Assembly: GCA_016235555.1 (NCBI GenBank)
Contig: JACRKC010000114.1
Coordinates: forward strand, 62,001 to 126,000
Source of the DNA: Verrucomicrobiota bacterium
Lineage (GTDB): Bacteria > Verrucomicrobiota > Verrucomicrobiia > Opitutales > Opitutaceae
DNA: 64,000 nt
Direction: 5' to 3'
Positions 8,406 to 15,021 of this stretch are shown piece by piece (the stretch's first letter is position 1; each line of letters begins with the position of its first letter). The translations under genes were made by a program, and so were the position numbers. Below the pieces are notes generated by a model. It saw only the letters and a program-made list of their open reading frames with translations, was not told the origin of the DNA and searched no databases.

Positions 8406-9323
8406 CTATACCCGCTGATGCGGGCGCGCGGCCACATACGTCCGCATCTCCGACTCGAACGCCCGCTTTAACCGCAGGCCCACGGTGTCGTCACCCACCG
8501 CAAACGTGACGTCGTCAATCGCGCTCACCGGCGAAACATCCTTCGTCGTCGAGAGCAGAAAACATTCGCTGCACCCCGCTAGATCCTCCGGACACACGAT
8601 CTCTTCGCGAATCGCAACGCCGGCCGCCGTCGCCACCCCGCGCAGGAGAAAATCCCGCGTGATGCCGCCGAGGATGCCCACCGCCAGCGGCGGCGTCACC
8701 ACCACGCCACCGCGCACAAAGGCGATGTTCGACACGGCCGACTCCGTGATCTCGCCCGCACGATTCAGCATCACCACCTCGTCGGCGCCGCGCGCCCGCG
8801 CCTCGCGGAGGCACAGGATGTTGTTGAGATAGTTGCCGGTCTTCCACGCCGGATTGAGGCTTTCGATCGGGTTGCGGCGCAGCGAGGTCGCGAGCGCGAG
8901 GCGCAGACCGGTGCGAACTTTTTCCGACGGCGTCACCGGGCACGGTTGCACCATGAGGACAAAGTCCGCGCGATCCGCCAGCGCCACATCGAGCCCGATC
9001 GCGCCACCGCCGCGGGTGATCTGAAGCCGGATATACAACTCGCCGCTCGCGGTGGATCGCTCGCGATAGGCCGCCACCGTGCGTTTGATCTCCGCAAAAA
9101 TCTCGCCGGCCGACCACGGCAATTCCAGATGCAACGCCGCCGCCGAACGCAGCAGCCGCTGCCAGTGCTCGTCCCACGCGAACACCACGCCGTCATAGGT
9201 CCGCCACACTTCGTAGATCGCGTCGCCATAAAGATAGCCGCGGTTGAGCGGCGACAGCGACGGTTCGTCCGCCGGGTGCAGCCGGCCGTTGGTGTTGGCT
9301 TGGATGTAGTGGGCAGGTTTCAC
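8406..9323 (-). CDS. PLP-dependent class IV aminotransferase
   Basis: A 305-residue fold-type IV aminotransferase (branched-chain aminotransferase, D-amino-acid aminotransferase and aminodeoxychorismate lyase family). The catalytic Lys is residue 161 in NPAWKTGNYLNN; the family's LNRGYLYGDAIYEVWRT, DEVVMLNRAGEITES and GGITRDFLL motifs are present. The start is taken as GTG at 9323 (MKPAHYIQANTNG), preceded by GGAGG; there is no ATG nearby and the frame further upstream runs through a terminator and repeats. Which amino donor it uses cannot be told from the sequence. Confidence 0.85.
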   Translation of the reverse strand: MKPAHYIQANTNGRLHPADEPSLSPLNRGYLYGDAIYEVWRTYDGVVFAWDEHWQRLLRSAAALHLELPWSAGEIFAEIKRTVAAYRERSTASGELYIRLQITRGGGAIGLDVALADRADFVLMVQPCPVTPSEKVRTGLRLALATSLRRNPIESLNPAWKTGNYLNNILCLREARARGADEVVMLNRAGEITESAVSNIAFVRGGVVVTPPLAVGILGGITRDFLLRGVATAAGVAIREEIVCPEDLAGCSECFLLSTTKDVSPVSAIDDVTFAVGDDTVGLRLKRAFESEMRTYVAARPHQRV

Positions 9324-9361
9324 GGCCTCCGAAGTCCGGGGAACTTCGCCCGGCGGGCAAA

Positions 9362-9387
9362 CAAAAAGCCCCGCCGAAGCGGGGCTC
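9362..9387 (-). terminator. Intrinsic terminator after the small HTH gene
   Basis: An 8-bp stem, AGCCCCGC / GCGGGGCT (9367-9374 with 9379-9386), has a CGAA loop and is followed on the minus strand by a run of T (9363-9367). It lies 150 bp downstream of the minus-strand gene ending at 9538. Confidence 0.8.
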
Positions 9388-9430
9388 GATGCGGGAGGGG
9401 CAATCGCGCGCCTCTCACCTTCTTGCCATG

Positions 9431-9484
9431 CGGAGGGGCGCTTTTCCAAGCGCCCAAGCTCGGCGGTTGAAAACCGCCGCTCCG
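9431..9484. repeat. Double-hairpin palindromic repeat
   Basis: Two hairpins, GGGCGCTTTTCCAAGCGCCC and GGCGGTTGAAAACCGCC, are enclosed by an outer CGGAG...CTCCG pair. They resemble in build, though not in sequence, the other hairpin repeats in the window. Just downstream, 9502-9520 (GTAGAAAACTGAGATACGC) matches the outer arm of the larger repeats at 17976-18064 and 53909-53997, so a solo arm of that family may be here. Confidence 0.7.
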
Positions 9485-9537
9485 CCGCCTTCACCGGACG
9501 GTAGAAAACTGAGATACGCCCGGAACAATCTTCCCAG

Positions 9538-9909
9538 CTATTTCTTCCCGACGAGGCCGAGCGCCTTCTTGATGTTTTGCACGCTCGGCAGCGAGATGCC
9601 CACGGCCGCGGCGATCTCTCCGCCGGTCTTGCCGGCTTCGACCAGCTTTTTGACTTCGGCGCGCGTGGCGTCGGTGATGACGGCACGCTTGCGACGTTTC
9701 TTGCCCGCCGCTTTCGCCTTCTTCGGCGCCGATCCGCGGCGTTTGCCGGCGGCCGCTTTCACGGCCTTGCAGAACGCCTCGACGCTATCGAATCCATACT
9801 GACCCGGCAAAGCCGCGAGTTCCTTGGTGAGCTGCGCGGCGATCGATTGCTCCAACTTGGTGACCCGGGCCTTGGTGGCCTCGAGTTCCTTGATTTTGTC
9901 GGTTACCAT
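9538..9909 (-). CDS. Small DNA-binding protein with coiled coil, Lys-rich linker and HTH
   Basis: A 123-residue protein. Residues 3-35 are charged and likely coiled coil (DKIKELEATKARVTKLEQS). Residues 50-78 are rich in Lys, Arg and Ala, as in histone-like tails. Residues 80-118 (TRAEVKKLVEAGKTGGEIAAAVGIS, then SVQNIKKALG) read as a resolvase- or sigma-type helix-turn-helix. I do not recognise a named family. The build suggests a nucleoid-associated or regulatory DNA-binding protein that forms dimers. It has its own terminator (9362-9387). Confidence 0.65.
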   Translation of the reverse strand: MVTDKIKELEATKARVTKLEQSIAAQLTKELAALPGQYGFDSVEAFCKAVKAAAGKRRGSAPKKAKAAGKKRRKRAVITDATRAEVKKLVEAGKTGGEIAAAVGISLPSVQNIKKALGLVGKK

Positions 9910-9980
9910 AGGCCGCCAGCAAACCGTAACCGGTCAATATAGCAAGCCTGCGCCCTGTAGTATCGGACACTACAGCTATA

Positions 9981-10772
9981 TCAAATCGTCATCGCATGGA
10001 ACCCGCCGTCCACAATGATTTCCGACCCGGTGATAAAGCCGCCCGCCGTGTCGCTCGCGAGCAGCAGGGTCGCGCCGATGAGTTCGCGGGCCTCGCCAAA
10101 ACGCTTCGCGGGCGTGTGCCCCATGATGCTGGCGACGCGCTCCGGGGAGAGAATCTTGCGGTTCTGCTCGGCCGGGAAGAAGCCCGGCACCAGCAGATTG
10201 ACCCGCACGCGCTTGGTCGCCCACTCGCGGGCGAGGTTCTTCGACAGGTTGTGGACCGCCGCCTTGCTCGCCGAATAGGTGAACACGCGCGACAGCGGCA
10301 CCACCGCCGACATCGAGCCGAGGTTGATGATCGAGCCGCCCTCGCCGCGATCGACGAGATACTTGCCGAAAATCTGGCAGCCGAGGAACACCCCCTTGAC
10401 GTTGATTTTCATGATGCGGTCGAACTCGTCCTCCGCGATGTCGAGGTAGGGCGTGGCCGAGTTTACGCCGGCGCCGTTCACCACGATGTCGACCTTGCCC
10501 GACCGCTTCAGGACGGTGTCGAGCAGCTGCTGCAAGGCGGCCTTCTCGCTCGCTTCCGCCGACACGAAATACCCCTTGCCGCCCGCCGCCTGGATGCGCT
10601 CGAGGCGCGGCCTGGCCTTTTCCTCGTTGCGCCCCACCAGCACCACTTCGGCGCCGGCGCCCGCCATGCCTTCCGCCATCGCGCCGCACAATTCGCCGGT
10701 GCCGCCGATGACCACCGCGACTTTGCCGCTAAGTGAATAGAGTGACGTGAGGTATTCGGAAGGAGTGCTCAT
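9981..10772 (-). CDS. Short-chain dehydrogenase/reductase (SDR)
   Basis: A 263-residue classical SDR. The dinucleotide motif is GGTGELCG at 23-30 (a variant of TGxxxGIG), the NNAG-like motif is NGAG, and the catalytic set is Ser in GSMSAV with Tyr166 and Lys170 (YSASK). The C-terminus ends in [11 protein letters not shown]. SDRs of this shape beside sugar-acid genes often reduce fructuronate or similar ketoses (UxuB-like), but the substrate is not defined. The ATG at 10772 is preferred; a TTG 15 bp upstream is also open. The RbsD-like gene lies 72 bp upstream in the same direction. Confidence 0.85.
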   Translation of the reverse strand: MSTPSEYLTSLYSLSGKVAVVIGGTGELCGAMAEGMAGAGAEVVLVGRNEEKARPRLERIQAAGGKGYFVSAEASEKAALQQLLDTVLKRSGKVDIVVNGAGVNSATPYLDIAEDEFDRIMKINVKGVFLGCQIFGKYLVDRGEGGSIINLGSMSAVVPLSRVFTYSASKAAVHNLSKNLAREWATKRVRVNLLVPGFFPAEQNRKILSPERVASIMGHTPAKRFGEARELIGATLLLASDTAGGFITGSEIIVDGGFHAMTI

Positions 10773-10844
10773 GAGAGCAAAAAGCAAAGGCGGCCCGACG
10801 CCCGAGTGGCAACGGCAAACCTCTCCCCGCCGCCCCGGCGCGTG

Positions 10845-11234
10845 TCATCCCGAGACCAGGATCGTGTTGGCGTATTGCACGGTGTCGCCGGTCCGGATGA
10901 GTCCGATCGCTCCCGGCACGCGCTTCTTGAAGTCCACGTGCGGCTCATGCGTGACCTTCGCGCCCGCCAGCGCAGCCGCGAACGCCCGCCGCGTCGCCGG
11001 CGGATTCACCCGCAAGAATTCCTCCGCCATGAACGCCTCGGCGACGATCCACTCCCGTCGCAGCGCCGCGATCACCTGCAACACCGTGGGCACGCCGTCG
11101 ACCAGCGACAAATCCACCGTTTCGATCCCCGGCCACGATGGAAAACCGCGATCGGCGATCACCAGGGCGTTGGTGTGGCGCACCCGCGCGACCAGCGAAC
11201 GCACGTGCGGATTGAGCAGGCCTGACTTGAGCAT
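10845..11234 (-). CDS. RbsD/FucU family sugar mutarotase
   Basis: A 129-residue protein of the RbsD/FucU family, which interconverts pyranose and furanose or alpha and beta forms of ribose or fucose. The signature is at the N-terminus: MLKSGLLNPHV, then His20 in ARVRHTNALVIADRGFP with Asp28, the two catalytic positions of the family. The C-terminal YANTILVSG keeps the typical end (RTGdt.pYAN). With the SDR next to it, a sugar degradation role is plausible. Confidence 0.9.
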   Translation of the reverse strand: MLKSGLLNPHVRSLVARVRHTNALVIADRGFPSWPGIETVDLSLVDGVPTVLQVIAALRREWIVAEAFMAEEFLRVNPPATRRAFAAALAGAKVTHEPHVDFKKRVPGAIGLIRTGDTVQYANTILVSG

Positions 11235-11315
11235 GGTGCGCGGACCGTAACGCCGCCGGCGGCGCGGACTCCAGTTTTATCTCGGCGCGCGCGGACGGCA
11301 CCCTTTACTCGCCGC

Positions 11316-12161
11316 ATGGCCCGCATCCCACTGGAGGACAATTTCAACGACGTCATCAACAAGGCCCAGCGCGGCCTCAAGCTCTCCGACGCCGACCTCG
11401 CCGGCCGGGCCGAGGTGTCCGCCGCCGATCTCGCCGCCGTTAAAGCCGGCACGCCCATCGTCGCGGTGATCCGCCGCGTCGCCCGCCACCTGCGCCTTTC
11501 GCCCGACGCCCTCGAAGCGCTCACCCGCAAATCCTGGTATCCCCAGCAGCCGCTCTTCCCGCACGGCTTCGCGATGTTCAACACCCCGCACGACGACATC
11601 ACGGTCAACAGCTACCTCGTGTGGGACACGCGCACCAAAGCCGCCGCCGCGTTCGACACCGGCGACAAATGCGACGGCGTGCTCGACCTCATCCGCGCCG
11701 AGGGGCTCACCCTCCGCTATATCTTCGTCACCCACACCCACGAAGACCACATCGCCGATCTGGCAAAACTCGCCGCCACGGGCGCCGAAGTCTGGGCCAG
11801 CGAACGCGAACCCGTCGCCCACCCGGGCGCCCGCACCTTTGCCGAAAACGCCCACTTCCATGTCGGCGGCCTCGCGATCAAAACCCTCCTCACCTGGGGT
11901 CACTCACCGGGCATGACGACGTTCTACGTCACCGGCCTGAGCTGGCCCCTCGCGATCATCGGCGACGCGATCTTCGCCAGCTCGATGGGCGGCAGCCCCA
12001 CGAATTTCGCGGACCAATTCCGCAACAACCGCGAAAAAATCCTCACGCTCCCGCGCGACACCGTGCTCGCCTGCGGTCACGGCCCGCTCACCACGCTCGC
12101 GCAGGAAAAACGCCACAACCCGTTTTTCTCCCACTCTCCCAAACCATCCCAGACCACATGA
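11316..12161 (+). CDS. HTH domain fused to metallo-beta-lactamase-fold hydrolase
   Basis: A 281-residue protein with an unusual N-terminus. Residues about 8-72 (NFNDVINKAQRGLKLSDADL, then a second helix pair ending LSPDALEAL) look like an XRE/Cro-type helix-turn-helix. The rest is a glyoxalase II-like MBL fold: NSYLVWD, the metal motif THTHEDH at 139-145, a HSPG motif (GHSPGMTTFYV), DAIFASSMGG and the last His in ACGHGP. This would be a thioester hydrolase or similar with a DNA-binding or protein-binding head. Its TGA overlaps the next gene's ATG by 4 bp. Confidence 0.8.
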   Translation: MARIPLEDNFNDVINKAQRGLKLSDADLAGRAEVSAADLAAVKAGTPIVAVIRRVARHLRLSPDALEALTRKSWYPQQPLFPHGFAMFNTPHDDITVNSYLVWDTRTKAAAAFDTGDKCDGVLDLIRAEGLTLRYIFVTHTHEDHIADLAKLAATGAEVWASEREPVAHPGARTFAENAHFHVGGLAIKTLLTWGHSPGMTTFYVTGLSWPLAIIGDAIFASSMGGSPTNFADQFRNNREKILTLPRDTVLACGHGPLTTLAQEKRHNPFFSHSPKPSQTT

Positions 12162-13042
12162 CCGAAAAAATCGCCTTCGTCGGAGTCGGCCGCATGGGCG
12201 GCAACATGGCCCGCCGCCTCAAGGATTGCGGCTACCACATCACCGCCGTCTACGACACCCACGCGCCCACCGCCGCCGCGCTCGCCCGGGAACTCGGCGC
12301 GCGCCACGCCACCAAACTTGCGGCCGTCACCAAGGCGGCCGACGTCATCTTCACCGTCGTCACCGACGATGCCGCGCAGCTCGGCGTGTTCGCCGAAAGC
12401 GGCGACTCCCTGCTCACCGGTGCGCGCGGAAAAATCTTCGTCAACTGCGCCACGATCACGCCGAAGACCCACGTCGAAGTCGCCCGCCGCGCCCGAAAAG
12501 CCGGCGCCGTCTCCCTCGAAGGCTGCATGGCCTCGTCGATCCCACAGGCGCGCAACGGCACGCTCTACCTCATGTGCGGCGGCGACAAGAAGGCCTTCGA
12601 GCGCGTGCGCCCCGTCCTCGAAAAACTCAGCACCGCGCTCCGCTACGTCGGATCCGACGGTCGCGCCGCGCAGGTGAAGGCGCTCGTCAACATGGTCATG
12701 AACATCAACACCGCCGGCCTCGCCGAGGGCCTCGGCCTCGGCGCCGCGCTCGGCCTCGACCTCGACACGCTGCGCGAGGTCTTCGCGCAGACCGGCGCGA
12801 ATTCCCAGGTCCTCAAAACCGACGGCGAAGATATGCAGAACCGCGCCCACGATTGCTTCTTCTCCGGCGCGCACGCCGCGAAGGACTCGACCATCGCCTG
12901 GGTGCTCGGCTGCGAAGCCGGCCTCAATCTCCCGCTCGCCGCCGCGACCAAGCAGCAGTTCGACAAACTCACCGCCCTCGGCCTCGGCTCCCTCGACAAG
13001 AGCGGCGTCGCCGAACTCACGTTCAAGGGCCGCCACACCTGA
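12158..13042 (+). CDS. NAD(P)-dependent 3-hydroxyisobutyrate dehydrogenase-family protein
   Basis: A 294-residue beta-hydroxyacid dehydrogenase. The Rossmann motif is GVGRMGGN at 8-15; the substrate loop reads EGCMASSIPQARNGTL in place of the common DAPVSGG...G.L; the catalytic Lys lies in AAQVKALVNMVMN; the C-terminal helical domain follows (GLGLGAALGLDLDTLREVF). Relatives reduce tartronate semialdehyde, 3-hydroxyisobutyrate or glyoxylate. The start overlaps the MBL gene's stop (ATGA), so the pair is probably co-translated. Confidence 0.88.
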   Translation: MTEKIAFVGVGRMGGNMARRLKDCGYHITAVYDTHAPTAAALARELGARHATKLAAVTKAADVIFTVVTDDAAQLGVFAESGDSLLTGARGKIFVNCATITPKTHVEVARRARKAGAVSLEGCMASSIPQARNGTLYLMCGGDKKAFERVRPVLEKLSTALRYVGSDGRAAQVKALVNMVMNINTAGLAEGLGLGAALGLDLDTLREVFAQTGANSQVLKTDGEDMQNRAHDCFFSGAHAAKDSTIAWVLGCEAGLNLPLAAATKQQFDKLTALGLGSLDKSGVAELTFKGRHT

Positions 13043-13136
13043 AAAGGCCGAAAGACTGAAAAGTGGAAGGGCTGAACTCACCCGAGCGCCGTCCCCGCCA
13101 ATTCAGCCTTTCAGTCCTTCAGCCTTCAGTCCTTTC
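13043..13136. repeat. CTGAAAGG/CCTTTCAG word repeats, inverted
   Basis: The spacer between two plus-strand genes is mostly built from short words: GCCGAAAGACTGAAAAG and GGCTGAA on the left, then their complement TTCAGCCTTTCAGTCCTTCA on the right, so the ends can pair. The last copies touch the start codon at 13137. Confidence 0.6.
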
Positions 13137-13964
13137 ATGCACCTCGCCCACATCGCGAACCTCTGGTCGCTCGTCGGCCACCCCTCGCCCGCCCGCGAGT
13201 GGTCGCTCGACCGCAAAATCCGCGCGTGCGCCGACGCCGGGTTCGACGGCATCACCACCCTGCTCACTCCCGAGCACCGCCGCCTCGCCGCGAAACACGG
13301 CCTCACCCACCTCCTCGGTTTCATCTCCTCCAGCGATCCCGCCGAGTTTGCGCGCTGCCTGCGCGAGCAGAAGGAGGGCGGCGCGGTGCACATCAACGTC
13401 CAGCTCGACGACCACGACACCCCGCCCGCCGTCGCCACGCGCCACTGGATCAAGCTCGTGCGCGAAGCCGGGAAGATCGGCGGCCTCGTCCCCGCGCTCG
13501 AAGTCCACCGCGACACCTGCACCGAAACCCCGGAGAAAACCTTTGAAATCGCCGAGCGTTTCCACCGGGCGACGGGCGAGATGATCAAGCTCAACTTCGA
13601 CTTCTCCCACTTCGCCGTCGTCAAGCACCTCACCGCCGCCAACTACGCCGGGCGCCTGCTCACCCACCCCGGCCTCATCCAGCATTCCGATCAGTCGCAC
13701 TGCCGTCCCTTCAACGGCCACCATTGCCAGGTCGCCGTCACGCACCGCGGCGCACTCACCCCCGAGGCGCGCGACTACCTCGCGTTCATCGTCGAGTTGT
13801 TTCGTTGCTGGAAATCCGCCCCCGCCAACCGCGATCGCACCCTCTTCGTCTGCCCCGAACTCGGCCCCTACTCCTCCGGCTACAACACCACCGGCCTGCC
13901 GCCCGCGTGGCCCGACGCCATCGTCCTCCGCCGCGAACTCGCCCGGGCCTGGGCCCGCGCCTGA
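13137..13964 (+). CDS. Sugar phosphate isomerase/epimerase-like TIM-barrel protein
   Basis: A 275-residue protein of the xylose-isomerase-like TIM-barrel family (AP endonuclease 2 superfamily). Candidate metal ligands of this fold are seen in order: the EVHRDTCTETPE strand, NFDFSHF, HSDQSHCRPF-like strand and the final CPELGPYSSGY with a Glu. The family includes epimerases, inositol catabolic enzymes and endonuclease IV, so the substrate is open. The context (dehydrogenase, mutarotase, SDR) favours carbohydrate metabolism. Confidence 0.8.
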   Translation: MHLAHIANLWSLVGHPSPAREWSLDRKIRACADAGFDGITTLLTPEHRRLAAKHGLTHLLGFISSSDPAEFARCLREQKEGGAVHINVQLDDHDTPPAVATRHWIKLVREAGKIGGLVPALEVHRDTCTETPEKTFEIAERFHRATGEMIKLNFDFSHFAVVKHLTAANYAGRLLTHPGLIQHSDQSHCRPFNGHHCQVAVTHRGALTPEARDYLAFIVELFRCWKSAPANRDRTLFVCPELGPYSSGYNTTGLPPAWPDAIVLRRELARAWARA

Positions 13965-14025
13965 CCCGCTCGCCGGCACTTTTTCACCGGCGGGCGGTCG
14001 CACCGCCTGCACCCCTCCGCTTCAC

Positions 14026-14943
14026 ATGAAACCCCTCCGCCTGCTGCCCGCCTCCGGTTTCGTCGCCGCGCTGCTGCTCGCGCTCCCCGCCGCCGCGCAA
14101 CGATCCGCCACCGCCCGCGCGATCTTCTACACCGAGCCCGGCTACCGCGGCGAATCGCTCGTCGTCGAAGCCGGCGCCGTCGTCGAAAATCTCGAATTCG
14201 TCCGCGACCGCCGCGGCCGCGCGCTCAACGACCGCATCTCCTCCGTCCGGTTCGAGGGTCCGGTGCGCGCCGCGATTTTCGAGCACTCGCAGTTCCGCGG
14301 CGCGTTCACCTGGATCAGCCGCGACATCCCCGACCTCTCCGCCCACTCGCTCGGCGACCAGCGCTCCGCCGAGACCTGGAACGAAAACGTCTCCTCCCTC
14401 CAGGTCGAGGCCCTCAAGACCGACGGCCCGCGCGACTTCGTTGCGTGGGAGCGCCGCGATGCCGAGCGCGCCGTGCGCGCCACCTTCCGCGACTACCTCG
14501 GCCGCGATCCCGATGCGCAGGGCCTCCGGTTCTACACCGGCCGTCTCATGGACGCCGGCTGGAGCGAGGAGCAACTCCGCGACGCGTTCCGCCGCAGCGA
14601 CGAATTCCGCACCCGCGACGTCGACGCCATCATCCGCAAAACCTACCGCGAAGTCCTCGGCCGCGATCCCGATCCGTCCGGCCTCGCCGCCTATCGCCGC
14701 GGACTCGGCCGCGGCATGACCGAGCCGCAGATGCGGGCCGAACTCGGCCGCAGCCGCGAGGCCGCGGAATTTCGCGCCCGCGAGACCATCACCCGCGTTT
14801 ACCGGGAGATGCTGAAACGCGATCCCGACGCCGACGGCCTGGCCACGCACACCAAGGCGTTTCTCGAAAAAGGCTGGGACGAAGGCCGCCTGCGCGAGGC
14901 GATCCGCCGCGGCGACGAGTATCGCAAGCTTCGCGGCAATTGA
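14026..14943 (+). CDS. Exported beta/gamma-crystallin protein with three DUF4214-like repeats
   Basis: A 305-residue secreted protein. Residues 1-25 are a signal peptide ending AAAQ. Residues about 30-126 form a beta/gamma-crystallin domain with two Greek keys; the calcium-site signatures NDRISS and NENVSS (N/D-N/D-x-x-S/T-S) are both visible. Residues about 145-300 hold three copies of a roughly 50-residue helical repeat with the core GRDPDxxGL (third copy KRDPDADGL), as in DUF4214. Such domains are common in outer-surface and S-layer-associated proteins. A calcium-stabilised surface role is inference. Confidence 0.8.
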   Translation: MKPLRLLPASGFVAALLLALPAAAQRSATARAIFYTEPGYRGESLVVEAGAVVENLEFVRDRRGRALNDRISSVRFEGPVRAAIFEHSQFRGAFTWISRDIPDLSAHSLGDQRSAETWNENVSSLQVEALKTDGPRDFVAWERRDAERAVRATFRDYLGRDPDAQGLRFYTGRLMDAGWSEEQLRDAFRRSDEFRTRDVDAIIRKTYREVLGRDPDPSGLAAYRRGLGRGMTEPQMRAELGRSREAAEFRARETITRVYREMLKRDPDADGLATHTKAFLEKGWDEGRLREAIRRGDEYRKLRGN

Positions 14944-15021
14944 CCGGAGCGACTCCCTCGCTCTCTTAGCGCTACAGAATTCGGCCGGGAGGCCGATGTA
15001 AGAGGGCCACGACCACTTTTC

